NCBI RefSeq assembly: GCF_014851395.1
Contig: NW_024044459.1
Span: 3,880,112-3,944,111 of the forward strand
DNA: 64,000 bases
Direction of reading: 5' to 3'
Source of the DNA: Micropterus salmoides
Taxonomy: Eukaryota > Chordata > Actinopteri > Centrarchiformes > Centrarchidae
Below the pieces are notes generated by a model. It worked only from the letters and a program-made list of their open reading frames with translations, did no database searches and was not told the DNA's origin. Position numbers and translations under genes: made by a program. Below are positions 1-13,600 of this stretch, one piece after another (the first letter of the stretch is position 1; the number at the start of each line of letters is the position of its first letter).

Positions 1-135
1 ATTACATCATCCACACTGAAGTTACATTTCTTTGGCACAGAGCGTTACCTGAAGATGAAGCAGATAAGTGATTCTCAGAACTCTCACCCCACTGCCTTTA
101 TGAGCCATATGATGAAGCTCTCCAACAGAACCCAG
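1..135 (+). CDS. adgrd2: adgrd2 exon (window-truncated), ectodomain/GAIN start
   Basis: The frame is open from base 1 to the donor cag|gtaaac at 136 and ends in phase 0, matching the next exon. The left edge is unknown: the exon may begin before the window, or at the possible acceptor ttggcacag ending at base 40, which would keep the same frame. It encodes a polar stretch ending KLSNRTQ. Confidence 0.6.
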
Positions 136-3100
136 GTAAACAACCTATACATCCTCATTTAGCACAACTTGGCCTTATTTTCCCACTTCTTTAAATATTT
201 CACTGTCTTCCCAGGCTTTGTACTGTCAGATGCCTTCTTAGCCTGTTAACCACACCTAACATTGAGTTAATCATGAGATAGTGTTTTAAAGTGTATTTAG
301 GTGGGACATTCCATTTATCTTTCTTTTTTTAAATTTAGTTACACCATTTTGCATTTATGAAGAATTCAGTTGTAAGTGTGATGTGTATTTTCAAAAGGGT
401 TTGGTGTAGTTTGCTATAGGCGGATGCTGATGCCAAGATTTTGCATCAAAGCTCATTCATTTAGATCAGGACACTTAAAAATAATTGTTTGCATTAAACA
501 CTGCCCAACAGTAGTGAAAAATGAACAAACATGTAGTCAAATAAACTAAATAATATCCATCATATAAGAGATCACTCTGACTGGCTTCCCAGAGTCATAA
601 AAAATATTGAAACAACCTTAATGGATAATAATACAAATAAAAACACAGGTTTTGGAATTTACATATAATGATAAAAACAATAGCTCTGTTGAACCAAGTG
701 TCTCTGTGTCCACTCCCAGGCAGTGCTGGGCCAGCAGCCATCGCGGCTAGGCAACCTGGCCCAGGCGTCTGCCCTGCTGGACATCTCTGTCCAGGCCCTG
801 GAGGACACCCAGCAAGAGGGACTGCAGCCAACAGACATGGTGTCCCTCATCCAGCTGCTGTCTCTGGCTGCTGACGTCCCAACACAGCCGTTCACCGATG
901 CCGCCAACCACAGCCAGGACAACATCCAGGAGTTCAGCCAGCTCTTTGTTAGTGTGGCCGACAGCGTCATCAGTGAAGACAATGCCCTCAAGTGGCAGGC
1001 CATCAAAGAGGTAGCACACTGACAGTAGCACTGATGCGTATGCGGCTCCTGACTGTGGATACACATCAAGTTTGGAAAGCTGTGTATTTAGTGTATTGTA
1101 TTTTCTTATGACATGAAATATCATAGATTTAGAAAGGAAATACTTTTTGAAAATTTCTTCAGGAGAATCGGGAAATAAATAGGCTACACTAGAGGCATAC
1201 AGCAGAATGTACAGTATTTTTCCAGCCTTGACCCAGCCATTGCATTAAAGGGTCTCCAGCTGAAGTTTTGAAATTAGAGTTTTCAAATGTAATCTTTTTT
1301 AATAACTTAAAGGTCCTGCCTAAATTCACTGTCATCAAGGCAGTGCAAGTCTGTTTTAGTTCCCTTTTTTTGTCTGGAAGGCACTGGCTCCTTTTGACAG
1401 CTTTTTTCTAAGCTTTTTGTTGTATGATACACATCCGTTAGTTGACAAAACTGTTTTGTGAAAGAGACACTTAATGTTCCATTTCTTGTTGTTGTTGTGC
1501 TGACAAGAAACAGGTTTAAAAGAAATGTGTTAAAAAACAAGTAAAGTCAATATATCATGACTTTTAGTATCATTCAAGTCCACATAAAAGCATATTTTTG
1601 TTAGACCCTTACTACCTGCCCATGTCTTTAAAACTCTATTCCCCAGTTTGTAAGACAGGCTTTCTGCTAAAATGTGTACTGTCCAAATCCGAGCAGAGGT
1701 TAACATCACCAGGGTTATTTTCTCAGATTTTAGGAAAAGTCCACCAGATCCACAGAAGACACTATAGCACTGTTTTCGCAGGTTGAGTGGTACTTTCTGT
1801 GACAAGTATACTGTAACACACATTTCTCTATACTGAGATCACAACACAACACTCTTCACACTGTTCCCTTTAGCACCATGCAGCTCAGCACAACAGTTAA
1901 TCTAACATTTAAAAAATGAACATCCAAAGTGCACTAATGCAACCAAACACACTTCACAAACATCTCAGGATCAACCTGTGTATCCAAACACTGACTTCCA
2001 AGAGTAATTCTTTGTCACTCAGCACACTCTGACCTAAAAACCAACTAACAGCAGATGTATTTTCATTTTTTGCATAAACACAGATTCAAAGAAGTGGACA
2101 GCACTTTTTTACTTCATTGATTGCCATACCTTACAGTATATGCATTTATAAAAATATTTCAGTATGCTTTTTTACTAAACTAAAGTAATTCCAGTAATGT
2201 AATACCAAATGTGTATTTACTACTCACAATAATTATTTAGGAGAGCTACAGATATAGATATTCAGCAGTGAACTTCTGCATTTAGCCAAGAGTTCTCTCC
2301 ATCCTTGGCAATCTTCTGCAGATTTATCCAGACTTCCAGCATTCATCGCATCCAGGAGAGACATCTGATCACGTGGCTGGCAGCCATAAACGTTCCACCT
2401 CGGAGAGGAAAATTATTCCTCTGCGGGGTTGGAGGTTTTTTTAGATGTAGATTTAGCAAAAAGTATCAAATAATAGTACACAGTTAGGTAAGTATGCATG
2501 AGAAATAATTTATGAAACTTGGAAAGATGGGGATGTTGAATGCATTTTGTGTCAAAGCAATGAAAAGCAATCCACAGTTTAGTCCACATTCCCTGCATTG
2601 GTGCTGACTGTGGGAAGAGTTTTGAAAATGTGTACTCAATTATTGCATCAGGGCTACAACAGGTGCCATGTTCCAGCAAATGTAGATGCTGCCATAAAGA
2701 GCACGAGGGCTCACTGACTGGTGTGATGAGTATGAAAATGATCCATAGACAGACATACTGCTGCTTTTTCAGCTCTAAAGCACTAGGGGGCAGTATGCTT
2801 CTATAGATACATTATTATAAGAGCTCATCATCAGCCCAAATGATTAAGTTACCTCAAGAACAGTTGAACAGACCCATGCTATAGCAGCCTCCATACATGA
2901 AACCATATTCTAACCCAGTTGGTACATTGCATTCTCTTCAAACTCTATGACCAAGTCTTTTATTTTGTCACTTCTGCATCTGCACTACTGATGATCAACT
3001 TGACGAGGTTGCCTTATGACAAGTGTTGTGTTTCTCTTAGCGCTTGCCTCCCTTCCCCCCAGGCCTCTCAGCGCTCCAAGGCCACCTCAGCCCAGACTCA

Positions 3101-6100
3101 ATGGATGAGCAGCACTCTGAAAAACTGTGGCTGTACTCATCTAGAAGCCTCCCTCTCTCTGCTCCCAGCTCTGTCTCCAAGGCTCAGCTCTTAGATGGGC
3201 ATATTGAATTCAGAACGAGGGGTTTCAAAACAGACAATAGCAAAATCCACGATTGTACACTGCATTATAGGCCAGTCTACTGAACTGTGTGTGCCCTGTT
3301 CACCCAAACTGTATGTAGACTCTGGCAAACAGTTAACTGCGCTGAAAGCATTTTCTCATTGTGTGGCGTTTGAATGGTCATTTTGAAATGTACCTCTTTA
3401 GCTTTGCCGAATTGCTTTGTGTGTTTTAGGTGGTGAACGGCCCCATGGATGTGGTCAAGAGTATTGACTGTATGCTGACCAGCCTGAGCCCTCGCTTGAT
3501 GGCTGAGACTGATCACCTGACCATTCACAGCCCAAACATCAGTGAGTCACACACACACACACTGACATAATAGAATGCATGAAAAAAAAACAGAGCAAAG
3601 GAGTGTGATACAAAGGGATGACACATTTGAGTTAGGTGTGGGTCCATCATGTAGGTCCTTTAGAAAACTGTCTGCACAGCAAAAAAATGTCAAATGATGT
3701 AACAGTTGGCCTTTAAGAAGTTAAAATCTAGAAAAAGATTTTGACTTTATATAATAGCAGTTTTTAGTGCTGTATGTTAAACCATGACTTTTATATCTGC
3801 TTTACTTTTTGATATTTTTCAATATGTGGCATCAGCTTCATTTCATAATCATAACTGTGGTTGACAGACAATATGTTAACTAACAGACATTACCTTATCG
3901 TCAAATCAAATCATGAAAGATGTGCTCCCTGATCCCAGCTGATAAGCTCCCAGACAAATTCAGTTGGAGACACTAACTATCCATAATATTTCTGCTGAGC
4001 TCAAGATACACTTTTTTTAAATCATGTGGATCTTCAGTGTGACCAACAAAGGGCAAATCATTAATAATTTATTATAATAATGATTATTATTACTGAATAT
4101 TATTGATATTTTAGTAGATTGTTATTTTTTTATTGTCATTGTTTTAAAAACAATGAAAATCAGTTTATTAGCTCTCAGGGATTACAATATAAATACCAAA
4201 AATAATAAAACCAGGATAAATAAACACAATTTTACCTCTATAGCTATTCAGAGGAAGCTTCCCTGATGATCTGTCAAGACAGAGTGTGGTGAAGAGATGA
4301 ATATAAAGGTTTATCTCTGGGCTTTTAAGCAAAACTACACTTTATTACAGCATGGGTTTTATTTTTGCAGCCCTGGGCATTAATTGTATCAGTGATGATA
4401 ACACTGTACTCTTCGGTAATTGCTGAACTTTCTGAACAATATAATATCCAATGTGACCAGAAACAAGAATAACTAAACAGGTTGCAAACAAACCCACGGG
4501 TCTGTCAAACGTATTTGGTAGAGAAAATGAAGGCGAACAGTAAAATGATTACCCAAAGTGTCTATTAGAAACATCCATTGCTTTGACCTACTGTTAGTAG
4601 GTGCGTAGCTGTGCATTGACAGTTTCCAGTGCAAAATTGCAGGTGCACTTACTACAGGTTTGCTTGTTTAAGTAGATTCCTGAGATTAAATAAAGTACTG
4701 CTTTCTTACAATCCTGTAGAAATATGCTACAATGGTAACACCTTTACAGCTCAGGATAATCAATCTTGATTGAAATTCAAACCATTGCGGTTGTGTTGAT
4801 AGTGTGGTTACTGAAAATGTCTTGTGAGACACAGAGAAAATGGAACCAAATAGTCAGTACATGAATGTAACATGAGGAAGCATATATTGAATATCCTGTC
4901 CTTTCTTTTCCAGAACTGGAGGTGCAGCAGCAGAGGCTGCAGGACGGATCCAGAGGATCGAGCTTCTGTGGACATGAGACAGAGAAACACACAAACCTGG
5001 ACTGTATTTCAGTCCCACATCAAAAGATACAGGATCTCCACAACAACGGTAAGAAAACGTTGCAAGAGCCAATTATCTTTCTCCACTTGCACTTATAGCA
5101 ATCACGTATTCAGACGTATCTATCACAATGCTGAGTGTTTGCAAAGAGAGACACATTTTATTAACCTACGTCTTGCAAGTGAATGCAGTGGACGATGCAC
5201 TAATGACAGACTTGTGAATGTGTAGCATACATTCACCTACTACACTCCCAAGGTCTTGCAGTGAAGTGCAGATGGAGGCGTGTTGGGTTTTGCAATAACT
5301 ATTCATCTTGAACAATAAGTGGTCCTAAATGAATTACATTTCTGTTTTATTTGGATGTCTGGTGCAATCTGAAGAAAGCGCCGTCTTAATGCTGTGTTGA
5401 ATGTGCAGGCTTCCATAAGCTCACGTTGGTCAACACATGGTACGGCTCTCTGCGGCCTCTTTTCAATCCTGAGAACAACATCTCCATGGTTCCTACTGTC
5501 ACCGATGGAAGCCAGAGGTAACGTACAAGCACAAGCTTCCCCCCCCCCATGTCATTTTCTGCTGTACCATCAATACACTTGTCACAGTATAGCATGTTTT
5601 TTTTAATACCAGGTATTGCTGTACAGTCTCCAAATGAATTGTGGGCGAAAAGGAAGTGGTGTGAAAGAGTGTTTGCCACATTCCTGATTTATTTTTTTTA
5701 CATGTTTGTCACACTGAAATGTTTGAGAACAAATTGGAATATTAGACAAAGATAACGCAAGGAAACACAATGCAGTTTTAAAATGAAGGTTTTTAATATT
5801 AAGGGGGGGAAAAAATCCAAACCTATATGGCCCTGTGAGAAAAACTGATTGCCCCTTAAACTTAAAAACTAATTGGTCCACCCTTAGCAGCAACAACTGC
5901 AATCAAGCGTTTGCGATAACAGGCAATGAGTCTTTTACATCGCTGTGGAGGAGTTTTGGCCCACTCATCTTTGCAGATTTGTTGTAATTCAGCCACACTG
6001 GAGGTTCGAGCCTTAACTACTTTTGTAAGGTCATGCCACAACATCTCAATCGCATTCAGGTCAGGATTTTGACTGGGCCACTCCAAGGTCTTGTCATTTT

Positions 6101-9100
6101 GTTTTTCTTAAGCCATTCAGAGGTGGACTTGCTGGTCTGTTTTAGATCATTGTCCTGCTGCAGAACCCAAGTGCGCTTCAGCTTGAGGTCACGATCAGAC
6201 GGCCGGACATTCTCCTTTAGGATTTTTTGCTAGACAGCAGAATGGTTCCATATACCACAGCAAGTCTTTCAGGTCCTGAAGCAGCAAAACTGCTCCAGAT
6301 CATCACACTACCACAACCATATTTTACTGTTTGTATGATGTTCCTTTTCTGAAATTGTTACTTTTACACCAGATGTAATGGGACACACCTTCCAAAAAAT
6401 TCAGGTTTTGTCTCGTCAGACTACTAGGGTATTTTCCCAAAAGTCTTGGGGATCATCAAGATGTTTTCTGGCAAAACTGTTGTTTTTTTTTTTGCTCAGC
6501 AGTGGTTTCCGTCTTGGTTCTCTGCCATGCAGGCCATTTTTCCCCATACTCTTTTCTTATGGTGGAGTCATGAACACTGGCCTTAACGGAGTGCAGTTCT
6601 TTGGATGTTGTTGTGGGGATTTTGGTGACTTCTTGGATGAGTTGTCGCTGCGCTCTTGGGGTAATTTCACTCCTGGAAAGTTCACCACTGTTCCATGTTT
6701 TTGCCATTTGTGGATTATGGCTCTCACTGTGGTTTGCTGGAGTCCCAAAGCTTTAGAAATGGCTCCTATAACCTTTTCCAGACTGATAAATCTCAATTAC
6801 TCTGTTTCTCATTTGTTCCTGAATTTCTTTTGCAGCATGATGTCTAGCTTTTGAGGATCTTTTGGTCAGCTTTGTTGAGACATGTCCTATTTAAATGATT
6901 TCTTGACTGAGAACAGGTGGGACAGTATTCAGGTCTGGGTGTGGCTAGAGGAATTGAACTCAATTTATTTGATGATCTAAAACATTTCAGTGTGACAAAC
7001 ATGCAAAAAATAAGAAATCAGGATGGGGGAAAACACTATTTCACCACTGTATTGTTTATTTTCATGCTGAAAAGTGTGTTTGTCTGCCAAAATAATGGTT
7101 ACTCCAACACTTTTGTCACCACATTTTTGTTGTTGTCTAGAATCAGGCACTACACATTACAGGACTACACTGAGTTTATTCTGCCTCCTGACCTTTTTCC
7201 AACACAAATTAAGCAAAAATGTAACTGATACAATTTATGACGGCTCCATTCCATTTAGTTGTGTCAGTAAGTCATGTTAATGGGTGAGCATACATTTCAT
7301 GCATCTGTAATTAGTTTTATTAGTTCCACCTGTCTATGACAAGTCATCATGTCTGCTCAGATAATGGTCCAAAGTCCTGCTACATTGCAGCTTTGCATAG
7401 CTCACAGTAAATTGGTGGTTAGCATTTTTGTAAGTATGAAGATACCAGTAAACCTTTTGTTAAATCAAAGCAGGTGGTATTTTCAATTTTTGGTATTTAA
7501 TACATTTAGTATTAATGTTTTAGCTAGCTGCTAGATAACTTTGATCAATAAAACAATTAAGAGTAAAAGAGATCCTCTGCCGTTTAAAGTGTCTGTTTTT
7601 GTGGAATTTTAGCTTTGTTTAGATTCCTGGCATGTTTCAACACTTGTCATTAAACTATTCAGTTCTTATTTTAGCTTTTAGAATAAAGGTATCAACCTAC
7701 ATAGCACAGGCATAACTGTAAGTTACTCTATGCTAAAGTATCAGAATGCACACTGACTGGATATAGTTAAACCACAAATTAGCCTTTTCTGTACTGAAAA
7801 ATAATAATAATGAATGACTTTGTGTAAATAAGCAGGTATTTGGGCACTGTCCTGGGCTCTTCTGTCATATCCACCACAGTGCTGGCAGACGACCAGACGG
7901 TTAGCACAGCAGTTCGCTTCAAGCTCCAGCACAAAGTACAGGTTAGCAAAATCTGACATCTTCACCATTTTTGTTCTTAATTAAATGGGAAGTGGTCTGT
8001 ACTTATATAGCACCTTTCTAGTCTTCTGACCACTCAAAGCGCTTTGGACGACCGGCTCTATTTCTGGAGCAACAGCCGCCCCATAATTAGATATCTTATT
8101 GATTATATATTCTATATTTTTTACAGAATCCCACTGGCACTGTGTATGATCCAGTGTGTGCCTTCTGGGATTTTGATCTCAAGTAAGTACCAATGAACAT
8201 TTTGAAAAGAGTTTGCAACTTGGAGGTCTCAGATTCCTCTGTAATACAACAGTTATCTTACCTGTTTCATCAAAAAAAAAAAAAAGTGATAAATGCTGCA
8301 AAACTTTTTGATAGGAGAGTTTCATTCTTGGCATTCCTGTATTCATGTAGTTTTGTAAGTATGTGCTGTTTGTGTCTGTAACTAGTCTGGAAGCTGGAGG
8401 GTGGTGGAATACCAAAGGCTGTGAGGTAGTGTCCAAACAATATGGATACACTGTGTGCTACTGCAACCACACCACCAATTTTGCGTTGCTGCTGCAGGTT
8501 TATGAAGCCCAGGTAACAATCCTCTCTCCAATTATAACTTTGTAGTCTGTGTAGGCTTCCATCTACAGTATGTGCTGCTATTTACAGCTTGTGTGTGCGT
8601 GTGTGTGCGTGTGTGTGTGTGTGCGTATATGTGTCTGTGTTAGAGGAGCCTGGAGAACGAAAAAGCTTTGCAGGTGCTGACGTTCATTGGCTGTGGAGTG
8701 TCTCTGTGTGGCCTCCTCTTCACCTTCATCCTCTTCATCGCTGTGGGGTGAGTCACAAACATCACAGAGTGCACTCTGTAAAGCTCCGAGGGTGAAAAGC
8801 ATTTCATAAAACTCAATAAATGGAAAAAATAACCATTGTGCTCTGTAGGTATGTCAACAGCACCACAGTGAAACATTTTTCCAAAATCCTGAGAACTACT
8901 GTGAGATCTTCATTCAAATATTTTATGCTGTGTGTATTTGCATGCATGGATGTGGGTGTGGGTGTGTGTGTGTGCGTGTGCGTGTGCGTGTGCGTGTGCG
9001 TGTGCAGTGTTCCTAAATCAGACCGTACCACCGTCCATAAGAACCTGATTGTTGCTCTGAGCATCGCCGAGCTGCTGTTGATGTGCAGTGACTGGGCATC

Positions 9101-10601
9101 TGCAAATGAGGTGAGACTCCACATGCGACATATTTGTAAGTAAAATATAAATAAAGTAGGTGGAATGTTCATAAAATAAAGTATTCTTTCTACCTTCTTC
9201 ACAAAATATATGTGCTCGTAGTCACATTTCTGTGGGCCACTGTTGCGTCATTAAAACTGAAATCAAACAAAACTTGTTTTAACTTTGACAGTGTGTTTGT
9301 GTAAGAACCTGTCACTTATAGTAAGAAGCTGAGAGCAAAACACTATAAAACTTTGAGTTCTTATGTTAATGATAGTAGTATCATGAGGAAGCGGAACATT
9401 TTTTGTGACCTGTATCTCCTCTGGTGCCAACATTAGGGCACAAATTGAACTTCTGACCTCTGACTTCCCACCCACAGATCCGATTTTTTTAGTTCAGTCT
9501 AGATATTAATATGGTCATGAAATATACTGTGTTTTGGACACAGATTTCTCAGATTTCTACTACTATTGATGAATTACTGACTCAAAAAATTATTTCACTT
9601 TCATCCCAGGGATGAAACCATGTTTTGTTTTTGGATGTTTGTAATTCTGCAGGCAGCATGCTTCGTGGTGACTGCACTACTCCACCTCTTCTTCATGGCC
9701 TCCTTCGCCTGGATGCTGGTGGAGGGTCTGCTGCTCTGGAGCAAAGTGGTGTCGGTCAACATCAGCGAGGACCGCAGGATGAAGCTCTACTACATCATTG
9801 GCTGGGGTAAAGTCTCATCTCCATTCAGTCACTTGTCAAGTTGGAGTTGGAGATTTATGTCCTGGTTACCTAGGTTTGGATCAAATCTATCAAATCTGCT
9901 TTAATGTAAAATTTTTTCTTAATGAGTAAACATTGAAATTTATTTAAGAAGCATGCTGACAGATAAATCAACATAACAAACTGTGGTTGTCACATTTGCA
10001 AATTATTCGCCTTGTTGTTCTAACACTTACAAACTTTATCTCCCTCATGTTTGTGCGTAATTTTGATAAAAACAAGTGATTTTTCAAATCAGGATGAAGA
10101 ACAAATACAAGCACAGGAGAAAATATTTTAATACAATGTAGAACAAGAAAGTATCTTGTTCACTTTTACTGGTAATGTGTTCAGCCGTCCCTGATGACCT
10201 CACTTGTGAAGTGAAATGAGAGTGGAATTAACTTTTGCCTGGTTCAGCTGCTGGAGGAATATGGAAAGTTGCTTCCCTCTTTCTCTCACACAGATAGGGA
10301 GAGTTCATGTGTGGACACACAGGATGGGGTGGGCACAGGCGGGCAGCTCTACATGGCTACAGTGGCTCAATAGTGCTTCTGTTTGATTCCTTCTGGGGAA
10401 TTAAATATTAAAACACTGTCACAAGAAATGCTGGGGCTGTTTCATTCACATCATGTAAATTGTATACTATTAATCAAAAATGTAAAATGTGGCCTACTTT
10501 TTTTTGTTATGTCATGCCTAACATCAAACAGTATGTTAGTCCAAAGTACAGTCACAGAACTCCAGGCTAGACACCAGGGATGCGCAAAGCCTGGAGTGAA
10601 A

Positions 10602-10635
<34 letters not shown>

Positions 10636-13600
10636 AAATAGCCTTCAAGTATTCTCAAAATCTCAACTTCTCTCAATGGTTTTCCATTCCATGTACTCAT
10701 ATTACACAAACAAACTTTATATAAAGGATGTATATGATGATTTCTAAAATAAATAGATGAAAAAACTGAATTGAAATGCCACCCCAAGACAAGGATTTTG
10801 CTCTTTCATGTTGGGGAGTGTAATAAACGTTGCAGCATACAGAAGCTGCTAGATGGGCCTTTAGACTTTTAGACTTATTTGTCCAATCGAATGATGAGTT
10901 ACTGATGTTAACTTATGTCAGTGCTTAAACAAACATTATATGACAGACTACAGATGTGATGTAATGCTATACTGCAACCTTAACCCAGCTTTTTTTTTAA
11001 AACATCTCGCAGGTGCGTCTGTTCATGTTAGAGCTGAGAACAGTGTGTGAATATGCACCGCAAATACTCAATATTCAGGTGTTCCTCACGGCTCTCCATG
11101 CAGATGTCCTGTATGTTCCCCTTCAGACTAAATAGACTAAGAGACACAGCAGCAGTCACTGTTCCATAAATATGTCTTTAAACATGCTGCTTCTTTATTG
11201 TCACAGCACTACCACAGTTAATTTTCTTTTATCAAATTGTTTTTCAGGACTACCTGTTCTAATTGTTGGTGTAACACTGGCAGTATCAGTGGACAAGTAC
11301 AAGGCAGATAACCACTGCTGGCTCAATGTGAAGACTGACACCATCTGGGCCTTTGTGGGACCTGTTATATTTGTCTTGGCGGTATGTAATCTCATGCCGT
11401 GTGTGTATGTGTGTGCCCTCATCCACCTCCTGTACCTCCTTACAATTATTTTTAACTGGTGCTTCGTATAATGTTTGTTAGTGGAGCTTTTTGAAAACTT
11501 TTGCATTTGAATGGGCCATACTCTTATATACTTTTTTTTTTTTTTGCTGAGTGTGATATTGTTTGTAATGATTGTTAAAATGTTTGACATTAGTTGATTT
11601 TTAAAAGTTTAAAGGAGGAAGATGAGAGAGAAGGGACAACAATAATAACAATCCATATCAAATGTATACAGTGACAGCTTTCACTGTTAAAGCCCAAGGC
11701 ATTGTTGAAGTGGACTTCAAAGGTATCCCATGCAGTGAACAGGACTAACCTCTACACTTGCACAGCATGCAAATGATGCATTCCTGCCCTAACCAACTAG
11801 CAAAAGACAGAGAAGAAGAAGACTGATAGGTAGCCAGGCATGGATGTAAATGATGCAGGTGATGAGAAATGTATTTAGCATTTGTTAGGCCCATAGACTG
11901 TATAAAAGAAGTGGACGCAGTCATCGTGACATCACCCGCTGGTTTGTGGACTGCCATTTTTTCAAGTTTGGCCGATAGGGCGCCGCCATGTTGATTTTTT
12001 GCAACCAGCGGCACCTGACGTGACCATATTTGGATGAGACGGTGAAACTAATGGCCATTTGTGGGGCTAGTTAGCTTGCTTAGCTAGGTGCATCTGTAAT
12101 TCACCTTAACTGCCATTTTAACAGGGCTGAAAATTTTGTCTAGCAAACAACAGTCTAAAAACTAAATGAACTCCTAATTAATAATTTTTTTAGGCTCTGG
12201 TTAAATTTACACAGGGCCGTGGGTATGAGTCACTCTAGCCTGATTAGCCTGATAAGTTGCCATGGTAATGACTTGTCAATCACAGATAATCCCACCCTGA
12301 AGCAAACTCTGCTTTATGGTCTATCTAAATGGGACCATAATTTACTAAATGAACATCATGTTGTATTAAATGAGACTTGAAACTAGCGATTTTGAAAGTC
12401 TTCACTGAGGTAATAAATCTGGTGAGAAATAGGGTAATTTTATCATTATTTCTAATTTCTTCTTTTGCAACCAGAAGAGCCGATCCCAGCTGGCTGTTCG
12501 ATAGAATGCAGGTTTAAGGTTTAATCAGGTTTCTGACGGAAGCTTCCTGTTTGGTTAGGCCTCAAGATACACAATGCATTCTAGTAGACACGCAAACATA
12601 ACTGGTTTTATTCACAAGAATATTCACAGGGCACCTTTAAAAAGATACAAAACATGAGTGACATAATCCCTGAATGATCCCAAACATCCCCCAAAATCCC
12701 AAACAGAAGATCATAGGAAGATCCTTCCAGATGAAGATTGAGCTTATACACTATCCTTCTATATTTCCTCTATATTCTATTTTTGTGTCTCAGATAGACC
12801 AGGAGCAATGAAAAGTGAACTGATGTACAGCTGAATACTGTTCACTGTGATGTGATTTCCTGCAGCCTGAGGAGGAGGGTACACTTTCCCTCCTCTACAT
12901 GTGAGCTTGAGGCCAAGTGGATCTGCAGCAGCATGTCTCCTGTTTGCTGAAGGCCATGTTGACGCTGTTGTCCTCTGTCTGCAGGTCAATGCAGTTGTGC
13001 TGTGTCGGGTTGTCATGGTGACAGTTTCCAGTGCTCGCCGTCGTGCTAAGATGCTCAGTCCAAGCTCAGCATCAAAGATGCAGACCTTTGACCTCACTTG
13101 GTGAGATACAATGGCTTCTCTACCTCACTCTGTCGCTCTCTCTCTCTCCTCCTGCTTTTTATGCACTCTCTTTCACAAGTCTTTTTCTCGTACGCCCACG
13201 CTCTCTCACACTGTCTCTGAATCGCACAATCATTTTTGGTCGAGCAGCCATAGTCAATCGAGACAGTGTGAGAGATTGGGAGTTTAGGCTCGGGAGTCTG
13301 CTGTGGGAGTTGTAAGGGCTTATCAGCTTAACACCTGGTCCCAACACAACTGTATGCATGTGTGTGCGTGTCCGTGTGTGTGTGCTACATTTTGGGGTCT
13401 GACTTAAAACTACATTCTGTTAAATTAATTGTTATTTTATAAGTGTTTTAATGTTGCAGCTTCAATTGAGCAGTGTTTAGTTCCTCTAGACAATTCTCAA
13501 CATGATCAGTGCCTAAAACATGACTTATGAAAGCAACAGTAAAGGTAGTATGGTTACTTTAAAGTTTGTGACATTCCCTGAACAATCCTAATTACCGAGG

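Noticed and set aside
8849..8900. Possible extra adgrd2 exon after ctctgtag (reading YVNSTTVKHFSKILRTT)
   Set aside because: The phase-2 end of the TM1 exon joins correctly to the exon at 9008, which carries the conserved loop VPKSDRTTVHKNL; inserting this piece would disrupt the TM1-TM2 loop.
8589..9202. Several ORFs made of CVCVCV or HTHTHT repeats
   Set aside because: Direct products of TG/CA microsatellites.
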